Assembly: GCF_020164595.1 (NCBI RefSeq)
Contig: NZ_JAIQZE010000001.1
Span: forward strand, 1 to 64,000
From: Psychroflexus longus
GTDB taxonomy: Bacteria; Bacteroidota; Bacteroidia; Flavobacteriales; Flavobacteriaceae
Length of the DNA: 64,000 nucleotides
Direction: 5' to 3'
Below the pieces are notes generated by a model that worked only from the letters and a program-made list of their open reading frames with translations, was not told the origin of the DNA and made no database searches. Every line of letters starts with the position of its first letter. Positions within the stretch are counted from its first letter, which is position 1. Of the stretch, positions 42,433 to 53,175 are shown piece after piece. The position numbers and the translations under genes are program-made.

Positions 42433-45400
42433 TTAATTTTTGATAAAACGTCTTGTTGTTATTCCATTTTCAGTTTTAATTTTGACAAGATAAAGTCCTG
42501 TATTTAATGCAGATACGTCCAATTGAATTCCTTTATCAGTAGTAATAAAATCTGAATTCATTTTTTGACCGAGCATGGAAAAGAGTTCTACTTCAGAAAT
42601 TGAAGAGTCGCCACTAACGTCAAGATTTAAAATATCACTTGCTGGATTAGGATAAAGTCTTACTGAATTCACCAGATTAAATTCATCCTGTGCCAAAGTT
42701 ACCGGATTAAGCATCAATTGAAACCTTGTTTGATCATCGCTTCCTTCCATAGAACTATCTACTGTGAAATTATAAGAAAAATCATCAGTGACTTCGACTT
42801 CTTCCTGGAGATAATTGTCAATCAGGATGAGTTTTTTGTCTTCTGGTAAATAATCAGAATAGAAAGCAAGTGTGTATTCGTTTTGTTTAAAATTAGCCAT
42901 AGCTAACTGAATCTTTTCGTCGTTTTCAGGAAACTTTCTTTTATCTATTGACAAAATCTTCTCGTTGAAGATTACCATATTTTCACCTGGATTGATTAAT
43001 TTATAAGCATCTTCATCTGAAGGAGAAGTTGTAAATTCATTTGAAAATCTAAGACCAACAGCATCAGCTTCCATTGATCCATTGACAAAATCCTGAGTTT
43101 TATAAAGCCTGATGTTTACATATGCTAATTCAGACGTCGATAGAATTTGTGGTTGCGTTTCGCTAGAGACGATAGCGTTTGGTGAAAACGTCAAACTTGG
43201 CGAATTCGCTGATGAGTTGTTTTTTACAAAAAATGCCTGACCCGGAATCAAAAACTTGCTGGCTTCGGAAGAAGAAGGGTCTGGAGCAGAACCATCCAAA
43301 GCTACCGTCACATAACCTCCTTTTCCACTCTCACTACCTAATCCAACTTCCCATACATAAATTTCGTCAATAAGGTCTGTTCTTACCACTTGAGAAAAAT
43401 CAACCACTGCCTGATAAGGATTGGCTACAAAGCTGAAATTATCAGCTGTCGGTGATAAAGCAGGTAGCTGAACACCGGTTGATAAATCCCCTGAGAGCAT
43501 ATTTCCTTTAGATACTAAAGTTGTATTCGAAGGACCAGCTTCATTATTAGTTAAATCTACTCCCCTATCACCTCTTACCATGATTCTGTAGGGTTTTCCA
43601 GCCTCCAGTTCACCATAAGCAGATGTGACTGCTTCCCATGCCTCTCCGTTTGAAGGATTTTCTATTTGATTATCATAAACAAATAAAGAAGGATTGTTGG
43701 TGCTAGTTGGATCGAAGCCATTAGCAATTCCTCCCACACCTGTTATATGTGTATTTTTCTGCCATGAATTGACAAAAGATTGCCCACCTACTGGTGAACT
43801 CAATAATCTGAATGCTCTCTTTGCAGGAATAAAACGCTCTACAGTAATATCTCCAATAATATTAGAAGTCGTAGAATGTAACAATTGCGCACTACCTGCA
43901 GCATCACTTTTGAAGGTTAAATTGCCGTTTACACTAAGATTTCCCGTAACATTCAAAGTATTTGTGCTTGTTATTTCAACTGTTGCTTCACTTAAGACTT
44001 GAAAATCATTTGAAGTTAAGTTCTGATTTAGTGTCAAATTACCGTTAACAATTAAGATATCATCTTGATCAGTAGAAATATTTATTGGCGTCTCTGGACT
44101 CCAGGCTCCATTCTCGTAGATATAATCGAAAGGTTTGCTTATAATTTCACCATCAATTTTTACGTCATCAATTCTAAATTGTCCACCACCAGTAGTTGAT
44201 CTGGAACCATTGTCCCATCCTTTTATCCTGACAATAACTTCAGATAAATTATCAAAGCCAGTCAAAGATGCACTGAAAATAATAGGATTGTTATCAGCTG
44301 CATTAAAAGTTTCTACTTCTGTACCATTCACTTCTACAGTAATTGCTGAAGGACCGTTCCCTGTCACTTTCCATTCAAAAGAAATATTTGTAAGATTTGC
44401 TCTGAATCCTGTATCTGGTTTTAATGTAAAAAAGAAATTTTTAGCAACATCTGGTGACATTGCACCCCAACCGGTATTTCCTTGTGCATACGGTATGCCC
44501 GAGCCAGACCATGTGCCAGTTGTACCATAAATTAAACTATTTTCTGAAATTCCAAAGTTACTTAAGGTTGCATTGCCAGGACTGTAGGTTGGATTTGGTG
44601 AGTCATCTGTAAACTCATAAAGAATAAAAGCATCTCCCAAAACACTTCCATCCAAATAAACTCCTGTAGTATATGAACCTCCACCTAAAATCTCCAGTAC
44701 ATCTGTATAATTGGAAACTATCAGACCTTGTTTGAGCCTGACATAAATACTGGACGCAGACCCGTTATATCCAGGGAAAATTATCTGATCTGAATAAGTT
44801 CCGTTTTGTGTTTGAGAAATCTCAAAATCAGAGCCTGTAGGAAGTTGAATTATAACATCTGTTCCATCTAAATTATTACCTGTTATAGAAAATTCTTGAG
44901 AAACAGATGGACCGTCATTTTCTGGATAAACAAAACCACTTAAAGAAACTACCGATGCCTTTAAGCTAGGATCACTTGTTCCGACTGGAGCAATACCAAA
45001 TCCCTCCAATCCATTTACGCCGCTAGGGTCAGTATTTACAGTTTCAAAACGTGTGCTTGGATCTGTAAAACCACCTGTATCTCCTGTAGTTATACCTTCT
45101 TTCAATCTAATATTTTGATCGGCAGTTGAGACACCTTTACCAGACCAAGATGACCCTGGGTCGGTACCAGGTGATCCAAAGACATCTGTTGTTATTCCAT
45201 TATACTGAACAACTAAAGCATCGTTGCCGTTAAATGTGAAGCTATTTAAAACAAACCTTACTGAATTTGCATCTGCTGCTACCTGCATATCTGAAGTTCC
45301 TATTATTAAAACTTCATTAACGGCCAGTGTACCAGTATTGATAGTTACAGCAGCAGTAGGCGCTGCTCCATTAGTACCTTGTTGAATTATAAGATTACTT

Positions 45401-45564
45401 GTAGTAAAATCAAGAACTGCTCCAGTATTGTTCCAAATCTCAATTCCCTTTGGAAAGGTTCCTGAATCAGTGTCAACATATTGACTTATGATTTGACAAT
45501 AACCATTAAAACCGAACATTAAAAAAAGTAAAACCAAGGATGATTTAAGTAAAGTTGTTTTCAT
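42433..45564 (-). CDS. Large secreted protein with T9SS type A sorting domain
   Basis: A 1043-aa exported protein. Signal peptide MKTTLLKSSLVLLFLMFGFNGYCQ; the N-terminal part (IEIWNNTGAVLDFTTSN, VNEVLIIGTSDM) resembles a lamin-tail-like domain, followed by Gly/Ser/Thr/Asn-rich beta sandwich regions (residues about 200-700). The last 75 residues form a T9SS type A CTD: LYPNPASDILNLDV, SMLGQKMNS, LNTGLYLVKIKTENG, RRFIKN. The type IX system exports it across the outer membrane. The enzyme or adhesive function is not clear. ATG 45564 is chosen because it begins the signal peptide. Confidence 0.88.
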   Translation of the reverse strand: MKTTLLKSSLVLLFLMFGFNGYCQIISQYVDTDSGTFPKGIEIWNNTGAVLDFTTSNLIIQQGTNGAAPTAAVTINTGTLAVNEVLIIGTSDMQVAADANSVRFVLNSFTFNGNDALVVQYNGITTDVFGSPGTDPGSSWSGKGVSTADQNIRLKEGITTGDTGGFTDPSTRFETVNTDPSGVNGLEGFGIAPVGTSDPSLKASVVSLSGFVYPENDGPSVSQEFSITGNNLDGTDVIIQLPTGSDFEISQTQNGTYSDQIIFPGYNGSASSIYVRLKQGLIVSNYTDVLEILGGGSYTTGVYLDGSVLGDAFILYEFTDDSPNPTYSPGNATLSNFGISENSLIYGTTGTWSGSGIPYAQGNTGWGAMSPDVAKNFFFTLKPDTGFRANLTNISFEWKVTGNGPSAITVEVNGTEVETFNAADNNPIIFSASLTGFDNLSEVIVRIKGWDNGSRSTTGGGQFRIDDVKIDGEIISKPFDYIYENGAWSPETPINISTDQDDILIVNGNLTLNQNLTSNDFQVLSEATVEITSTNTLNVTGNLSVNGNLTFKSDAAGSAQLLHSTTSNIIGDITVERFIPAKRAFRLLSSPVGGQSFVNSWQKNTHITGVGGIANGFDPTSTNNPSLFVYDNQIENPSNGEAWEAVTSAYGELEAGKPYRIMVRGDRGVDLTNNEAGPSNTTLVSKGNMLSGDLSTGVQLPALSPTADNFSFVANPYQAVVDFSQVVRTDLIDEIYVWEVGLGSESGKGGYVTVALDGSAPDPSSSEASKFLIPGQAFFVKNNSSANSPSLTFSPNAIVSSETQPQILSTSELAYVNIRLYKTQDFVNGSMEADAVGLRFSNEFTTSPSDEDAYKLINPGENMVIFNEKILSIDKRKFPENDEKIQLAMANFKQNEYTLAFYSDYLPEDKKLILIDNYLQEEVEVTDDFSYNFTVDSSMEGSDDQTRFQLMLNPVTLAQDEFNLVNSVRLYPNPASDILNLDVSGDSSISEVELFSMLGQKMNSDFITTDKGIQLDVSALNTGLYLVKIKTENGITTRRFIKN

Positions 45565-45669
45565 AAATAATTGATTTGGAATAAAATGTAGAATCAAAAC
45601 TACAATTTTAACTTATTAAAACATAAATTGAAGATCATTAAAATATCAATTTATGCAAAAAAACTCGAA

Positions 45670-46233
45670 TTACTTTATAACGCCATAAAGAAGAATTTGT
45701 GTGATCTCATTTTTTAGTTGTTGTCCATCAATACCACTTCGTTTTCTATACCAGGAGTGCAAAGTTCTGAGCGTAGATAGGAGTGAAAACATAATAACCT
45801 CAACGTTTTTAGATTTTAATTCTCCATTTTCAACTCCTTCAGAAATGATTTTTCGCAGATCTTCTTCGTAAGCATTTCGAAGTTTCAAAAAGGTTTGATA
45901 GTGTTCACCTTCCAAGTGAACCCAATCGTTATTTACAATAGCGATTGCTTCAGGATTTTGTAAAGTAATATCAATGTGATGATTGATCACTGCTTCCAAC
46001 CGGGTTTTGGAGTCCGCATCAATTTGTTTGACGAGTTCCATTTCATCAGTAAAATATTGAGCCACTCCGAGAGCAATTTCTGCAAGAATTTCTTCTTTGG
46101 AGCTGATGTGGTTATAAAGACTGGCCGCTTTAAAGTCCATTACTTTTGCCAAATCGCGCATACTTACGGATTTATAACCCCGCTCTCTGAACAGCGTTTT
46201 GGCAAACTTTATAATTTCTTGTCTTCGGGTCAT
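45670..46233 (-). CDS. TetR-family regulator, candidate repressor of the paa genes
   Basis: N-terminal helix-turn-helix domain (residues 1-50: FAKTLFRERGYKSVSMRDLAKVMDFKAASLYNHISSKEEIL) and an all-helical ligand domain to residue 187. TetR proteins bind inverted repeats and release them when a small ligand binds; PaaR-type members sense phenylacetyl-CoA. The perfect 20-bp operator before paaE and its near copy before the enoyl-CoA hydratase suit such a regulator, but the gene is 5.7 kb away and in a housekeeping operon, so the link is an inference. Its start overlaps the GSCFA stop codon by four bases. Confidence 0.85.
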   Translation of the reverse strand: MTRRQEIIKFAKTLFRERGYKSVSMRDLAKVMDFKAASLYNHISSKEEILAEIALGVAQYFTDEMELVKQIDADSKTRLEAVINHHIDITLQNPEAIAIVNNDWVHLEGEHYQTFLKLRNAYEEDLRKIISEGVENGELKSKNVEVIMFSLLSTLRTLHSWYRKRSGIDGQQLKNEITQILLYGVIK

Positions 46234-47192
46234 AACTTTGGAAATCTCATAAAAGGATATTTCTGAGTCAACTCCTTTTTAAATTTATACTGATAAGCTT
46301 TCAACTTTTCGAAAGCTTCTCCTTTACTTTCAGATTGCCGGTGAGCAAAAGATTTTTGGAGTTTCTCTACTTTAGTCATATCAAGATAAATAGCTTGGGA
46401 AATAAAGTTCATTTTGAACCTTTCCCAAATCAAATCCACGGCTAAAGCATTAGGGTGAATTAAATCCCGGTCATAAAACCGATAATCCCTCAATTCATCC
46501 ATCATTAATTCATAAGAAGGAAAATAACTCAACTTTTTAGATGTTTTTTCCTCCAAAATCAAGTGCAAAGCTGTCAATAAATGCGATTTACTTCTATTAT
46601 TTTCTATAATCCCATCCTTGATGTGCCTCACCGGAGAAACCGTAAAAACAAGCTTGACATCAGGTTGAATATTTTCAAAACTGTTGACCAATCGCTTCAA
46701 GATTTTCTTAAGATCAGTTATCGAAGTGAGTTGCTTTTCAAAGCGGTCCTGAGGTAGTTTATGGCAATTCGCAACGCCCTGTTGAGTTGATCTATGCCTG
46801 TAAATAAAAGAAGTTCCCAGAGTAATAATAATATGGGTCGCTTGTTCGCTCGCTACTTTAAGTTCTTTTTTTGCTGAATTTAATACTGCTAAGATTTCAG
46901 CTGAAGAATTCCTACTTAATCTTGAATGTGCAAAAAAGGAATGCCACTTTTCATTGTGTTGAAAAACATCATCTTCAGTAAAATCCTCATCATTAACAGC
47001 TTTTTCAACCACATTTAAAATTGCTTCCGGATGAAATAAAATTCCGAAGGGACTACTGGTGACTTTAAATTTGAAAAAATCTAACTTACTACTGATGTGT
47101 TCAGCAAAACATGACCCTAAACACAATAGACTTGAGTTGTAATCTATAGGATGAGATGATATATTTACAGGAACTTCAGTAGTCAGTTTCAT
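46230..47192 (-). CDS. GSCFA-domain protein
   Basis: A 320-aa cytoplasmic protein with the family hallmark LCLGSCFAEHISSKL (residues 23-37), followed by HSRLSRNSS and VFTVSPVRHIKDG, SHLLTALHLIL and DLIHPNALAVDLIWERF. The GxS and DxxH elements place it near SGNH hydrolases, so an esterase-like activity is plausible but not demonstrated. It lies one base from alaS and overlaps the TetR gene, forming a three-gene operon. Confidence 0.88.
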   Translation of the reverse strand: MKLTTEVPVNISSHPIDYNSSLLCLGSCFAEHISSKLDFFKFKVTSSPFGILFHPEAILNVVEKAVNDEDFTEDDVFQHNEKWHSFFAHSRLSRNSSAEILAVLNSAKKELKVASEQATHIIITLGTSFIYRHRSTQQGVANCHKLPQDRFEKQLTSITDLKKILKRLVNSFENIQPDVKLVFTVSPVRHIKDGIIENNRSKSHLLTALHLILEEKTSKKLSYFPSYELMMDELRDYRFYDRDLIHPNALAVDLIWERFKMNFISQAIYLDMTKVEKLQKSFAHRQSESKGEAFEKLKAYQYKFKKELTQKYPFMRFPKL

Positions 47193-47193
47193 A

Positions 47194-49824
47194 TTATCCG
47201 GCCGTTAACTTCTGCTCGACTATGGATTCTGCGGTTTCGAGAGCTTTTGGAATTCCAGCAGAATTTTTCCCGCCAGCGGTGGCGAAAAAAGCCTGACCTC
47301 CTCCTCCTCCCTGGATATGTTTACCAAGGGATTTAATGATTTTTCCTGCATTCCAATTTTCAGATTCGACCAAAGATTTGGAGATATAACAGGCTAAAAG
47401 TGCCTTATCATTTGCTTCAGATCCCAAAACAATAAAAACTTTGTCCTGCTCTCCACCAATTTGAAACGCCAAATCCTTCATTGCCCCGGCATCCAGATCA
47501 ACTTTCTTGGCCACAAAATGGATTCCGTCAATATCTTTTAGCTGGGTTTGAAGTTCAGATTTAATTTGCTTCAGCTTCAATTGATTCAATTGCTCAACTT
47601 CTCGTTTCAACTGTTGGTTCTCTTCTTGAAGGGATTCTACTGACTTTAATATATCCTGCGGCTGATTCAGAATAGATTTTACTGAATCCAAAAGTTGAGA
47701 TTCTTTGTTTAAAAAGGTCTTGGCAGCTTCAGAAGTAATCGCTTCAATACGGCGGATTCCAGAAGCCACAGAAGATTCATTTTTGATGATAAAATGCCAA
47801 AGTTTTGCTGTGTTATTAACGTGAGTTCCCCCACATAATTCCATTGAATTTCCAAATTGCACCATTCTTACTTTATCGCCATATTTCTCGCCGAAGAGAG
47901 CAATCGCCCCTTTTTCAATAGCTTTATCGTAGGAAATTTCCCGTTCTTCTTCAAAGGCAATTGATTCTTCAATTCTGGAGTTAACTAGATATTTTACAGC
48001 ATTAAGTTCTTGTTCGGTTAATTTGGAGAAATGAGAGAAATCAAATCTTAAATATTCAGAATTGACCATAGAGCCTTTTTGCTCTACATGAGTGCCCAGA
48101 ACTTCTCGCAATGCCTGATGAAGCAAATGTGTAGCGGTGTGATTAGCTGCCGTTTTTTGCCTAAGAGCAACATTAACTACTGCTTTGAATTCCTCATCTA
48201 AAGATGACGGCAAAGTCTTGGAAAAATGAATGATTTGATTGTTTTCCTTTTTGGTGTCGATAATGTAAATTTTGCTACCGTCATTGGACTCTATACAACC
48301 TTGGTCACCAACTTGGCCTCCGCCTTCAGGGTAAAATGGAGTTTTATTAAAAACCAACTGATACTGTTCACCGTCTTTTTTGGAAGTGACTTTTCTATAC
48401 TTTACAAGCTTGACTTCAGCTTCAGTCTGGTCATATCCTACGAAGTCACTTTTGTTTTCCTGAACTAACACTACCCAATCTTCAGAACTTGTCTGCGCAG
48501 CATCTTTGGATCTTTTCTTTTGCTTTGCCAATTCTTTTTGGAAGGCATCAAAATCTAATTGATAGCCTTTTTCACTTAAAATCAAACTAGTCAAATCGAT
48601 GGGGAATCCAAATGTGTCATAAAGTTCAAAAGCCTTTTCACCACTGATGGTTTTAGAAGCAGATTCTTTCATCAGGTTATCAAGTAAGCCGAGACCTTGT
48701 TCCAAAGTTTTTAAAAAAGATTTTTCCTCTTCACGTATAACGTTTTTGCAAAGCTCAGCTTGAGATTTAATTTCTGGGAAAGCTTCGCCCATCTGTTTGG
48801 ACAACACATTGACGAGTTGGTAAATGAATGCAGTTTTTGCATTCAAAAAAGTGAAACCGTATCGGATCGCTCTGCGTAATATCCTACGAATCACATAACC
48901 TGCACCTGTATTACTCGGCAATTGACCATCAGCGATTGCAAATGCTACTGCTCTAACGTGGTCTGCAATCACTCTTATGGCGATATCAATATCTTCTGAT
49001 TTACCATATGATTCGCCTGTAATTCTTTCTATTTCTTTAATAATTGGTGTAAATACATCCGTATCATAATTGGAAGTTTTATTCTGTATTACCATACATA
49101 AGCGTTCAAAACCCATCCCTGTATCGATGTGCTTAGACGGAAGCATTTCCAAACTTCCATTTGCTTTTCTATTGTATTGAATAAAAACTAAATTCCAGAT
49201 TTCCACCACTTGAGGGTGATCTTGGTTCACAAGGTCTTTACCTGGAGTTTTAGCTTTTTCCTTATCAGATCTGATATCAACGTGAATTTCGGATGCAGGA
49301 CCACAGGGACCCTGATCTCCCATCTCCCAAAAGTTATCGTTTTTATTGCCAAGAAGAATCTTGTCCTCATCGACCAAGGCTTTCCAAAATTCATACGCCT
49401 CAGTATCCTTTTGAAGCCCATCCGTTTTATCTCCTTCAAAAATAGTGACATATAAGTTATTTTTATCTATTTTCAGAACTTCCGTCAAAAACTCCCAGGC
49501 CCACTCTATAGCTTCTTTTTTAAAATAATCCCCAAAACTCCAGTTGCCTAACATTTCGAACATCGTGTGATGATAGGTGTCTTTTCCTACTTCTTCAAGA
49601 TCATTATGTTTTCCGCTTACACGCAGGCATTTTTGTGAATTAGTTACTCTGGTAGATTCTGGCTCTGTATTTCCTAAAAAGTAAGATTTAAACTGATTCA
49701 TCCCTGCATTTGTAAACATAAGCGTTGGATCATCTTTTAGAACGATAGGCGCAGAATTTACTTTGGTGTGAGATTTGCTCTCAAAAAAATCTAAAAATTG
49801 ACGTCGAAGAAGAATTGATTTCAT
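47194..49824 (-). CDS. alaS: Alanyl-tRNA synthetase
   Basis: Charges tRNA-Ala. Aminoacylation domain at the N-terminus ([34 protein letters not shown]), tRNA-recognition region to about 460, editing domain with zinc-binding HTATHLLH (about 570) and CGGTHV (about 665), and a C-terminal coiled coil plus DHHA1 domain ending [16 protein letters not shown]. Length 876 aa is normal. First gene of an operon with the GSCFA and TetR genes. Confidence 0.98.
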   Translation of the reverse strand: MKSILLRRQFLDFFESKSHTKVNSAPIVLKDDPTLMFTNAGMNQFKSYFLGNTEPESTRVTNSQKCLRVSGKHNDLEEVGKDTYHHTMFEMLGNWSFGDYFKKEAIEWAWEFLTEVLKIDKNNLYVTIFEGDKTDGLQKDTEAYEFWKALVDEDKILLGNKNDNFWEMGDQGPCGPASEIHVDIRSDKEKAKTPGKDLVNQDHPQVVEIWNLVFIQYNRKANGSLEMLPSKHIDTGMGFERLCMVIQNKTSNYDTDVFTPIIKEIERITGESYGKSEDIDIAIRVIADHVRAVAFAIADGQLPSNTGAGYVIRRILRRAIRYGFTFLNAKTAFIYQLVNVLSKQMGEAFPEIKSQAELCKNVIREEEKSFLKTLEQGLGLLDNLMKESASKTISGEKAFELYDTFGFPIDLTSLILSEKGYQLDFDAFQKELAKQKKRSKDAAQTSSEDWVVLVQENKSDFVGYDQTEAEVKLVKYRKVTSKKDGEQYQLVFNKTPFYPEGGGQVGDQGCIESNDGSKIYIIDTKKENNQIIHFSKTLPSSLDEEFKAVVNVALRQKTAANHTATHLLHQALREVLGTHVEQKGSMVNSEYLRFDFSHFSKLTEQELNAVKYLVNSRIEESIAFEEEREISYDKAIEKGAIALFGEKYGDKVRMVQFGNSMELCGGTHVNNTAKLWHFIIKNESSVASGIRRIEAITSEAAKTFLNKESQLLDSVKSILNQPQDILKSVESLQEENQQLKREVEQLNQLKLKQIKSELQTQLKDIDGIHFVAKKVDLDAGAMKDLAFQIGGEQDKVFIVLGSEANDKALLACYISKSLVESENWNAGKIIKSLGKHIQGGGGGQAFFATAGGKNSAGIPKALETAESIVEQKLTAG

Positions 49825-49934
49825 AAAGTCTGAAGTGGATTTATTTTAAAGTGTTTCAATTTTAAGCTATATTTGTAGGTTACAAAATAGTTTTTTGACA
49901 CCTAATAGGTGCAAAAATACTATAAAATTAAAGA

Positions 49935-50909
49935 ATGAGTAAAGTAAAATACTACTACGATAGTGAAACTTTATCCTATCGCAAAATTGAGCCAAAGAAG
50001 GGTAAAAACCTTGCGTTAGGGGTATTATTCCTAGTTGGAATAGTTGCTATGAGTTTCGTATTAGCATTGGTATATCTCAATATTCCAAATGTTGAAACCC
50101 CTAAGGAAAAAGCCTACAAGAGAGAAATTGAAAACATGAGATTTCAATATGAACTATTGAACAAACGCATGGAAGAAGTCGTGGGGGTTTTGGAAAATGT
50201 AGAAGACAGAGATAACAACATCTATAGAGTATATTTTGAAGCGAATCCTATTACTGAAGAACAGCGAAGATCAGGGTTTGGTGGTGTAAATCGATATAAA
50301 AACTTAGAAGGTTATGAAAATTCTGAAATTATAACTGAAACTACAAAGAACCTTGATAAACTATCGAAAAGACTTGTTATCCAATCCAGGTCCCTTGATG
50401 AGATAGCCACCTTAGCCAAAAACAAAGAAGCCCTCTTAGCCTCAATCCCAGCCATACAGCCCGTTAAGAATGATGATTTAAAACGCATGGCTTCAGGTTT
50501 TGGCAGACGAATGCACCCCATTTTGAAATATCCAAAAATGCATAACGGGATGGATTTCTCTGCTCCCACGAGTACGGAAGTTTTCGCCACAGGTAATGCT
50601 ACAGTTAAAAAAGCAAGGCGATCTAGTGGTTTCGGTAATTTAATTGTTCTTGATCATGGCTTTGGATATGAGACTTATTATGCTCATTTAAACGAATTTA
50701 AGGTAAAGCCTGGTCAGAAAGTAAAACGTGGCGAAATCATTGGTTATGTAGGTAACACTGGTCTTTCTACTGCGCCACATTTGCATTACGAAGTTCACAA
50801 AAATGGGAAAGTAGTAAACCCTATTAATTTCTACCATGGAGATTTAACTGCCGAAGAATATGACATAATGTTAAATCAGTCTGCTCTAGAAAATCAATCT
50901 CTAGACTAA
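49935..50909 (+). CDS. M23-family peptidoglycan endopeptidase, membrane-anchored
   Basis: One N-terminal membrane helix (about residues 27-48) anchors a periplasmic protein with a helical/coiled segment (55-170) and a C-terminal LytM-type domain: MHNGMDFSAPTSTEV (zinc His and Asp), HGFGYETYYAHL and APHLHYEVHKNG (zinc-binding HxH). All zinc ligands are present, so it is probably an active D,D- or D,L-endopeptidase used in wall growth. The MerR gene starts at its stop codon. Confidence 0.93.
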   Translation: MSKVKYYYDSETLSYRKIEPKKGKNLALGVLFLVGIVAMSFVLALVYLNIPNVETPKEKAYKREIENMRFQYELLNKRMEEVVGVLENVEDRDNNIYRVYFEANPITEEQRRSGFGGVNRYKNLEGYENSEIITETTKNLDKLSKRLVIQSRSLDEIATLAKNKEALLASIPAIQPVKNDDLKRMASGFGRRMHPILKYPKMHNGMDFSAPTSTEVFATGNATVKKARRSSGFGNLIVLDHGFGYETYYAHLNEFKVKPGQKVKRGEIIGYVGNTGLSTAPHLHYEVHKNGKVVNPINFYHGDLTAEEYDIMLNQSALENQSLD

Positions 50910-51238
50910 TGGAACATCGTCTCGGAGACAAACTCTATTATTCTATCGGAGAAGTCGCAAAGGCTTTTAACGTTAATCCATCTTTAATAAGATTTTGGGA
51001 AAAAGAATTTGATGAAATTAAGCCAAAAAAAAACGCTAAAGGAAACAGAAAGTTCTCACAAGATGATCTCAAAACCATAGAGTTCATTTATCATTTGGTT
51101 AAAGAACGTGGTTTTACATTAGAAGGTGCAAAGACACATTTACGAGAGGACAAAAAAGAAATACTTTCAAAATTTGAATTGATAAGCAAATTGAAAGGCA
51201 TAAAATCTGAACTTATCTCAATCAAAAATCAACTTTAA
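50909..51238 (+). CDS. MerR-family regulator
   Basis: A 109-aa winged-helix protein: KLYYSIGEVAKAFNVNPSLIRFWEKEFDEIKPKKNAKGNRKFS is a MerR DNA-binding domain with the RFWE form common in Bacteroidota, followed by a short dimerisation helix (FIYHLVKERGFTLEGAKTHLRE). There is no sensor domain, so it does not respond to metal or drugs directly. It overlaps the peptidase stop codon by one base; a role in envelope-gene control is possible from context only. Confidence 0.9.
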   Translation: MEHRLGDKLYYSIGEVAKAFNVNPSLIRFWEKEFDEIKPKKNAKGNRKFSQDDLKTIEFIYHLVKERGFTLEGAKTHLREDKKEILSKFELISKLKGIKSELISIKNQL

Positions 51239-51247
51239 TAAAAAAAA

Positions 51248-51847
51248 ATGAAAAAGTGGTTAATTCCAGTAATCGTCATCGTTGTTGTAGTATTCGGCTT
51301 ATACAGCTGGACCAAAGGTTTCAACAATACTGCTGTCACAATGCAAGAAGAAGCAAAAACAGCATGGAGTAATGTGGAAAGCGCTTATCAACGTAGAAAT
51401 GATCTTATAGGCAATCTTGTCAAAACCGTGCAGGGTGCTGCAGATTTTGAGAGAAATACGTTGACTGAAGTTATTGAAGCTAGGGCTAAAGCTACCTCCG
51501 TAAACATCAACGCTGATAATCTTACACAGGAAAATATTCAACAATATGAGCAAGCGCAAGGTGGATTAAATTCAGCATTATCTAGATTATTAGTAAGTGT
51601 AGAACGTTATCCTGATTTGAAATCTAATCAAAATTTCATGAATCTTCAAACTCAACTAGAAGGCACCGAGAACAGAATCAACGTAGAAAGAAATCGCTAC
51701 AACTCGGCTGTTGGCATTTATAATACCCACTTGAAAAAATTTCCTAATTCTATTTTTGCAGGATGGTTTGGATTTGAAGAAATGTCCAGATACTCTGCCG
51801 ATGAAGGTTCTGAAAATGCTCAGGAAGTAGAATTCGATTTTAATTAA
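51248..51847 (+). CDS. lemA: LemA-family protein
   Basis: One N-terminal membrane helix (residues 4-22) and a helical bundle with VESAYQRRNDLIGNLVKTVQGAADFERNTLTEVIEARAKA and ERNRYNSAVGIYNTHLKKFPNSIFAGWFGF. The invariant YNxxVxxYN...FP pattern is clear. LemA proteins span the cytoplasmic membrane; their role is poorly known. In Bacteroidota they are encoded, as here, just before TPM-domain proteins. Confidence 0.95.
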   Translation: MKKWLIPVIVIVVVVFGLYSWTKGFNNTAVTMQEEAKTAWSNVESAYQRRNDLIGNLVKTVQGAADFERNTLTEVIEARAKATSVNINADNLTQENIQQYEQAQGGLNSALSRLLVSVERYPDLKSNQNFMNLQTQLEGTENRINVERNRYNSAVGIYNTHLKKFPNSIFAGWFGFEEMSRYSADEGSENAQEVEFDFN

Positions 51848-51858
51848 AATACAAGCCC

Positions 51859-52293
51859 ATGAAAGTATCTGATTTTATAAGCCCAGAAGATGAAAAAGAA
51901 ATTATTGAAGCCATAAAGGAAGCAGAACTTAATACTTCTGGTGAAATACGGGTGCATATTGAACATGAATGCTCTGGCGATAGATTTGATCATGCTTTGG
52001 AAATTTTTGAAAAACTGGAGATGCACAAAACAAAACTTTCCAACGGAGTTTTGATTTACGTATCGATAGATGACCATCAACTCGTCATTTTAGGTGATAA
52101 AGGCATAAACGATGTCGTACCCAAAGATTTTTGGGAAAGCACTAAGGATGAAATCATCCATCAGTTCAAAAAAGAAAATTACAAGCAAGGCTTAATCAAT
52201 GGAATTTTGGAAGCTGGTAAACAACTCAAGCAGCATTTTCCTTATCAGTCTGATGATACGAACGAACTGGATAACGAAATTTCAAAAGGATAA
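51859..52293 (+). CDS. TPM-domain protein (short, soluble)
   Basis: A 144-aa TPM domain without signal peptide or membrane helix: EDEKEIIEAIKEAELNTSGEIRVHIEHECSGD, VLIYVSIDDHQLVILGDKGIND and a helix with QFKKENYKQGLINGILEAG. It appears cytoplasmic and follows lemA by 11 bases. TPM domains have been linked to repair of photosystem II in plants and to envelope functions in bacteria; no bacterial reaction is known. Confidence 0.88.
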   Translation: MKVSDFISPEDEKEIIEAIKEAELNTSGEIRVHIEHECSGDRFDHALEIFEKLEMHKTKLSNGVLIYVSIDDHQLVILGDKGINDVVPKDFWESTKDEIIHQFKKENYKQGLINGILEAGKQLKQHFPYQSDDTNELDNEISKG

Positions 52294-52296
52294 TTT

Positions 52297-53103
52297 ATGA
52301 CCGTATTACAAAGACTATTTTTATTTACAACACTTTGTGTTTTAAGCTTTGGAAACAATGGCTTTGCACAGCTTAGTATACCAGATAAACCTTCCAAGGA
52401 AATTGCCGTTTATGATAGTGCTGACTTGCTTAAAGATAATGAAGAAAAGCAACTTAGACTGAAACTAGAAACTTACGCTGATACAACCTCCACACAAATA
52501 GTAATTGCTACCATCAAATCTTTGAATGGAGAATATATAGGAACATATGCGCCTGACTGGGCTCAAAAATGGGGAATCGGACAAAAAGAGGAAGATAATG
52601 GACTTTTAATATTGATTTCGAAAACGGATAGTAAAATTTGGATTACGACTGGTTATGGGTTGGAGCAATACTTAACAGATGCTACAACTAAAACTATAAT
52701 TGACAATTTTATTCTTCCAGAATTCAGAAAAGGAAATTATTACGAAGGTTTAGATCAAGGTACCACAGCAATTTTTGAAGTTCTTGCGGGACGATTTGAT
52801 GCTTCAGAAATCCAAAATAACCCTAATGAAAGCACATGGCCTTTTGCCATTTTCCCGATACTCATCTTTATAGTCATTTTTATCCTTGTGAGAAAAAGAA
52901 ATAAAGGTGACGGCCCAGGTAATGGAAACAATAGACGAGGTCCTGACTTACTTGACTTTCTTATCCTTGGCAGCATGGGAAGAAGCATGGGTGGTGGTAG
53001 CTTTGGCAGTGGATCCTCTGGAGGCTTTGGCGGAGGCGGAGGCTTTGGTGGTGGATTTGGCGGAGGCGGCTTTGGCGGAGGCGGTGCTGGCGGAAGCTGG
53101 TAA
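52297..53103 (+). CDS. TPM-domain membrane protein with glycine-rich tail
   Basis: Signal peptide (residues 1-24), a periplasmic TPM domain (about 30-170; VYDSADLLKDNEEKQL, STQIVIATIKSLNGE, YAPDWAQKWGIGQKEEDNGLLILIS), one membrane helix (about 182-200), a basic loop and a 50-residue tail of Gly/Ser/Phe (GGGGFGGGFGGGGFGGGGAG) that ends GGSW. This layout is the standard LemA partner (YgcG-like). The low-complexity DNA of the tail also creates overlapping false open frames. Confidence 0.92.
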   Translation: MTVLQRLFLFTTLCVLSFGNNGFAQLSIPDKPSKEIAVYDSADLLKDNEEKQLRLKLETYADTTSTQIVIATIKSLNGEYIGTYAPDWAQKWGIGQKEEDNGLLILISKTDSKIWITTGYGLEQYLTDATTKTIIDNFILPEFRKGNYYEGLDQGTTAIFEVLAGRFDASEIQNNPNESTWPFAIFPILIFIVIFILVRKRNKGDGPGNGNNRRGPDLLDFLILGSMGRSMGGGSFGSGSSGGFGGGGGFGGGFGGGGFGGGGAGGSW

Positions 53104-53147
53104 ATTTCCTAGCCTGTAAAAGAGTAAATTATCTTGTTGCTTAAGTG

Positions 53148-53175
53148 AATTTCAAATTTGATATTTCAGACTTGA
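53148..53175. repeat. Gene-less heptad-like run (AATTTCA type)
   Basis: AATTTCA, AATTTGA, TATTTCA and GACTTGA follow one another at 7-base steps in the convergent gap after the TPM gene; the phase then slips. It resembles the AATT arrays but has no four-helix-bundle gene. Confidence 0.4.

Noticed and set aside
43694-44530. Plus-strand open frames opposite the large T9SS protein
   Set aside because: They are antisense shadows of a repetitive Ser/Thr/Asn-rich coding region, with no start context or motif.
52907-53119. Overlapping open frame in the glycine-rich tail of the TPM protein
   Set aside because: It is a frame-shifted reading of low-complexity GGN codons.
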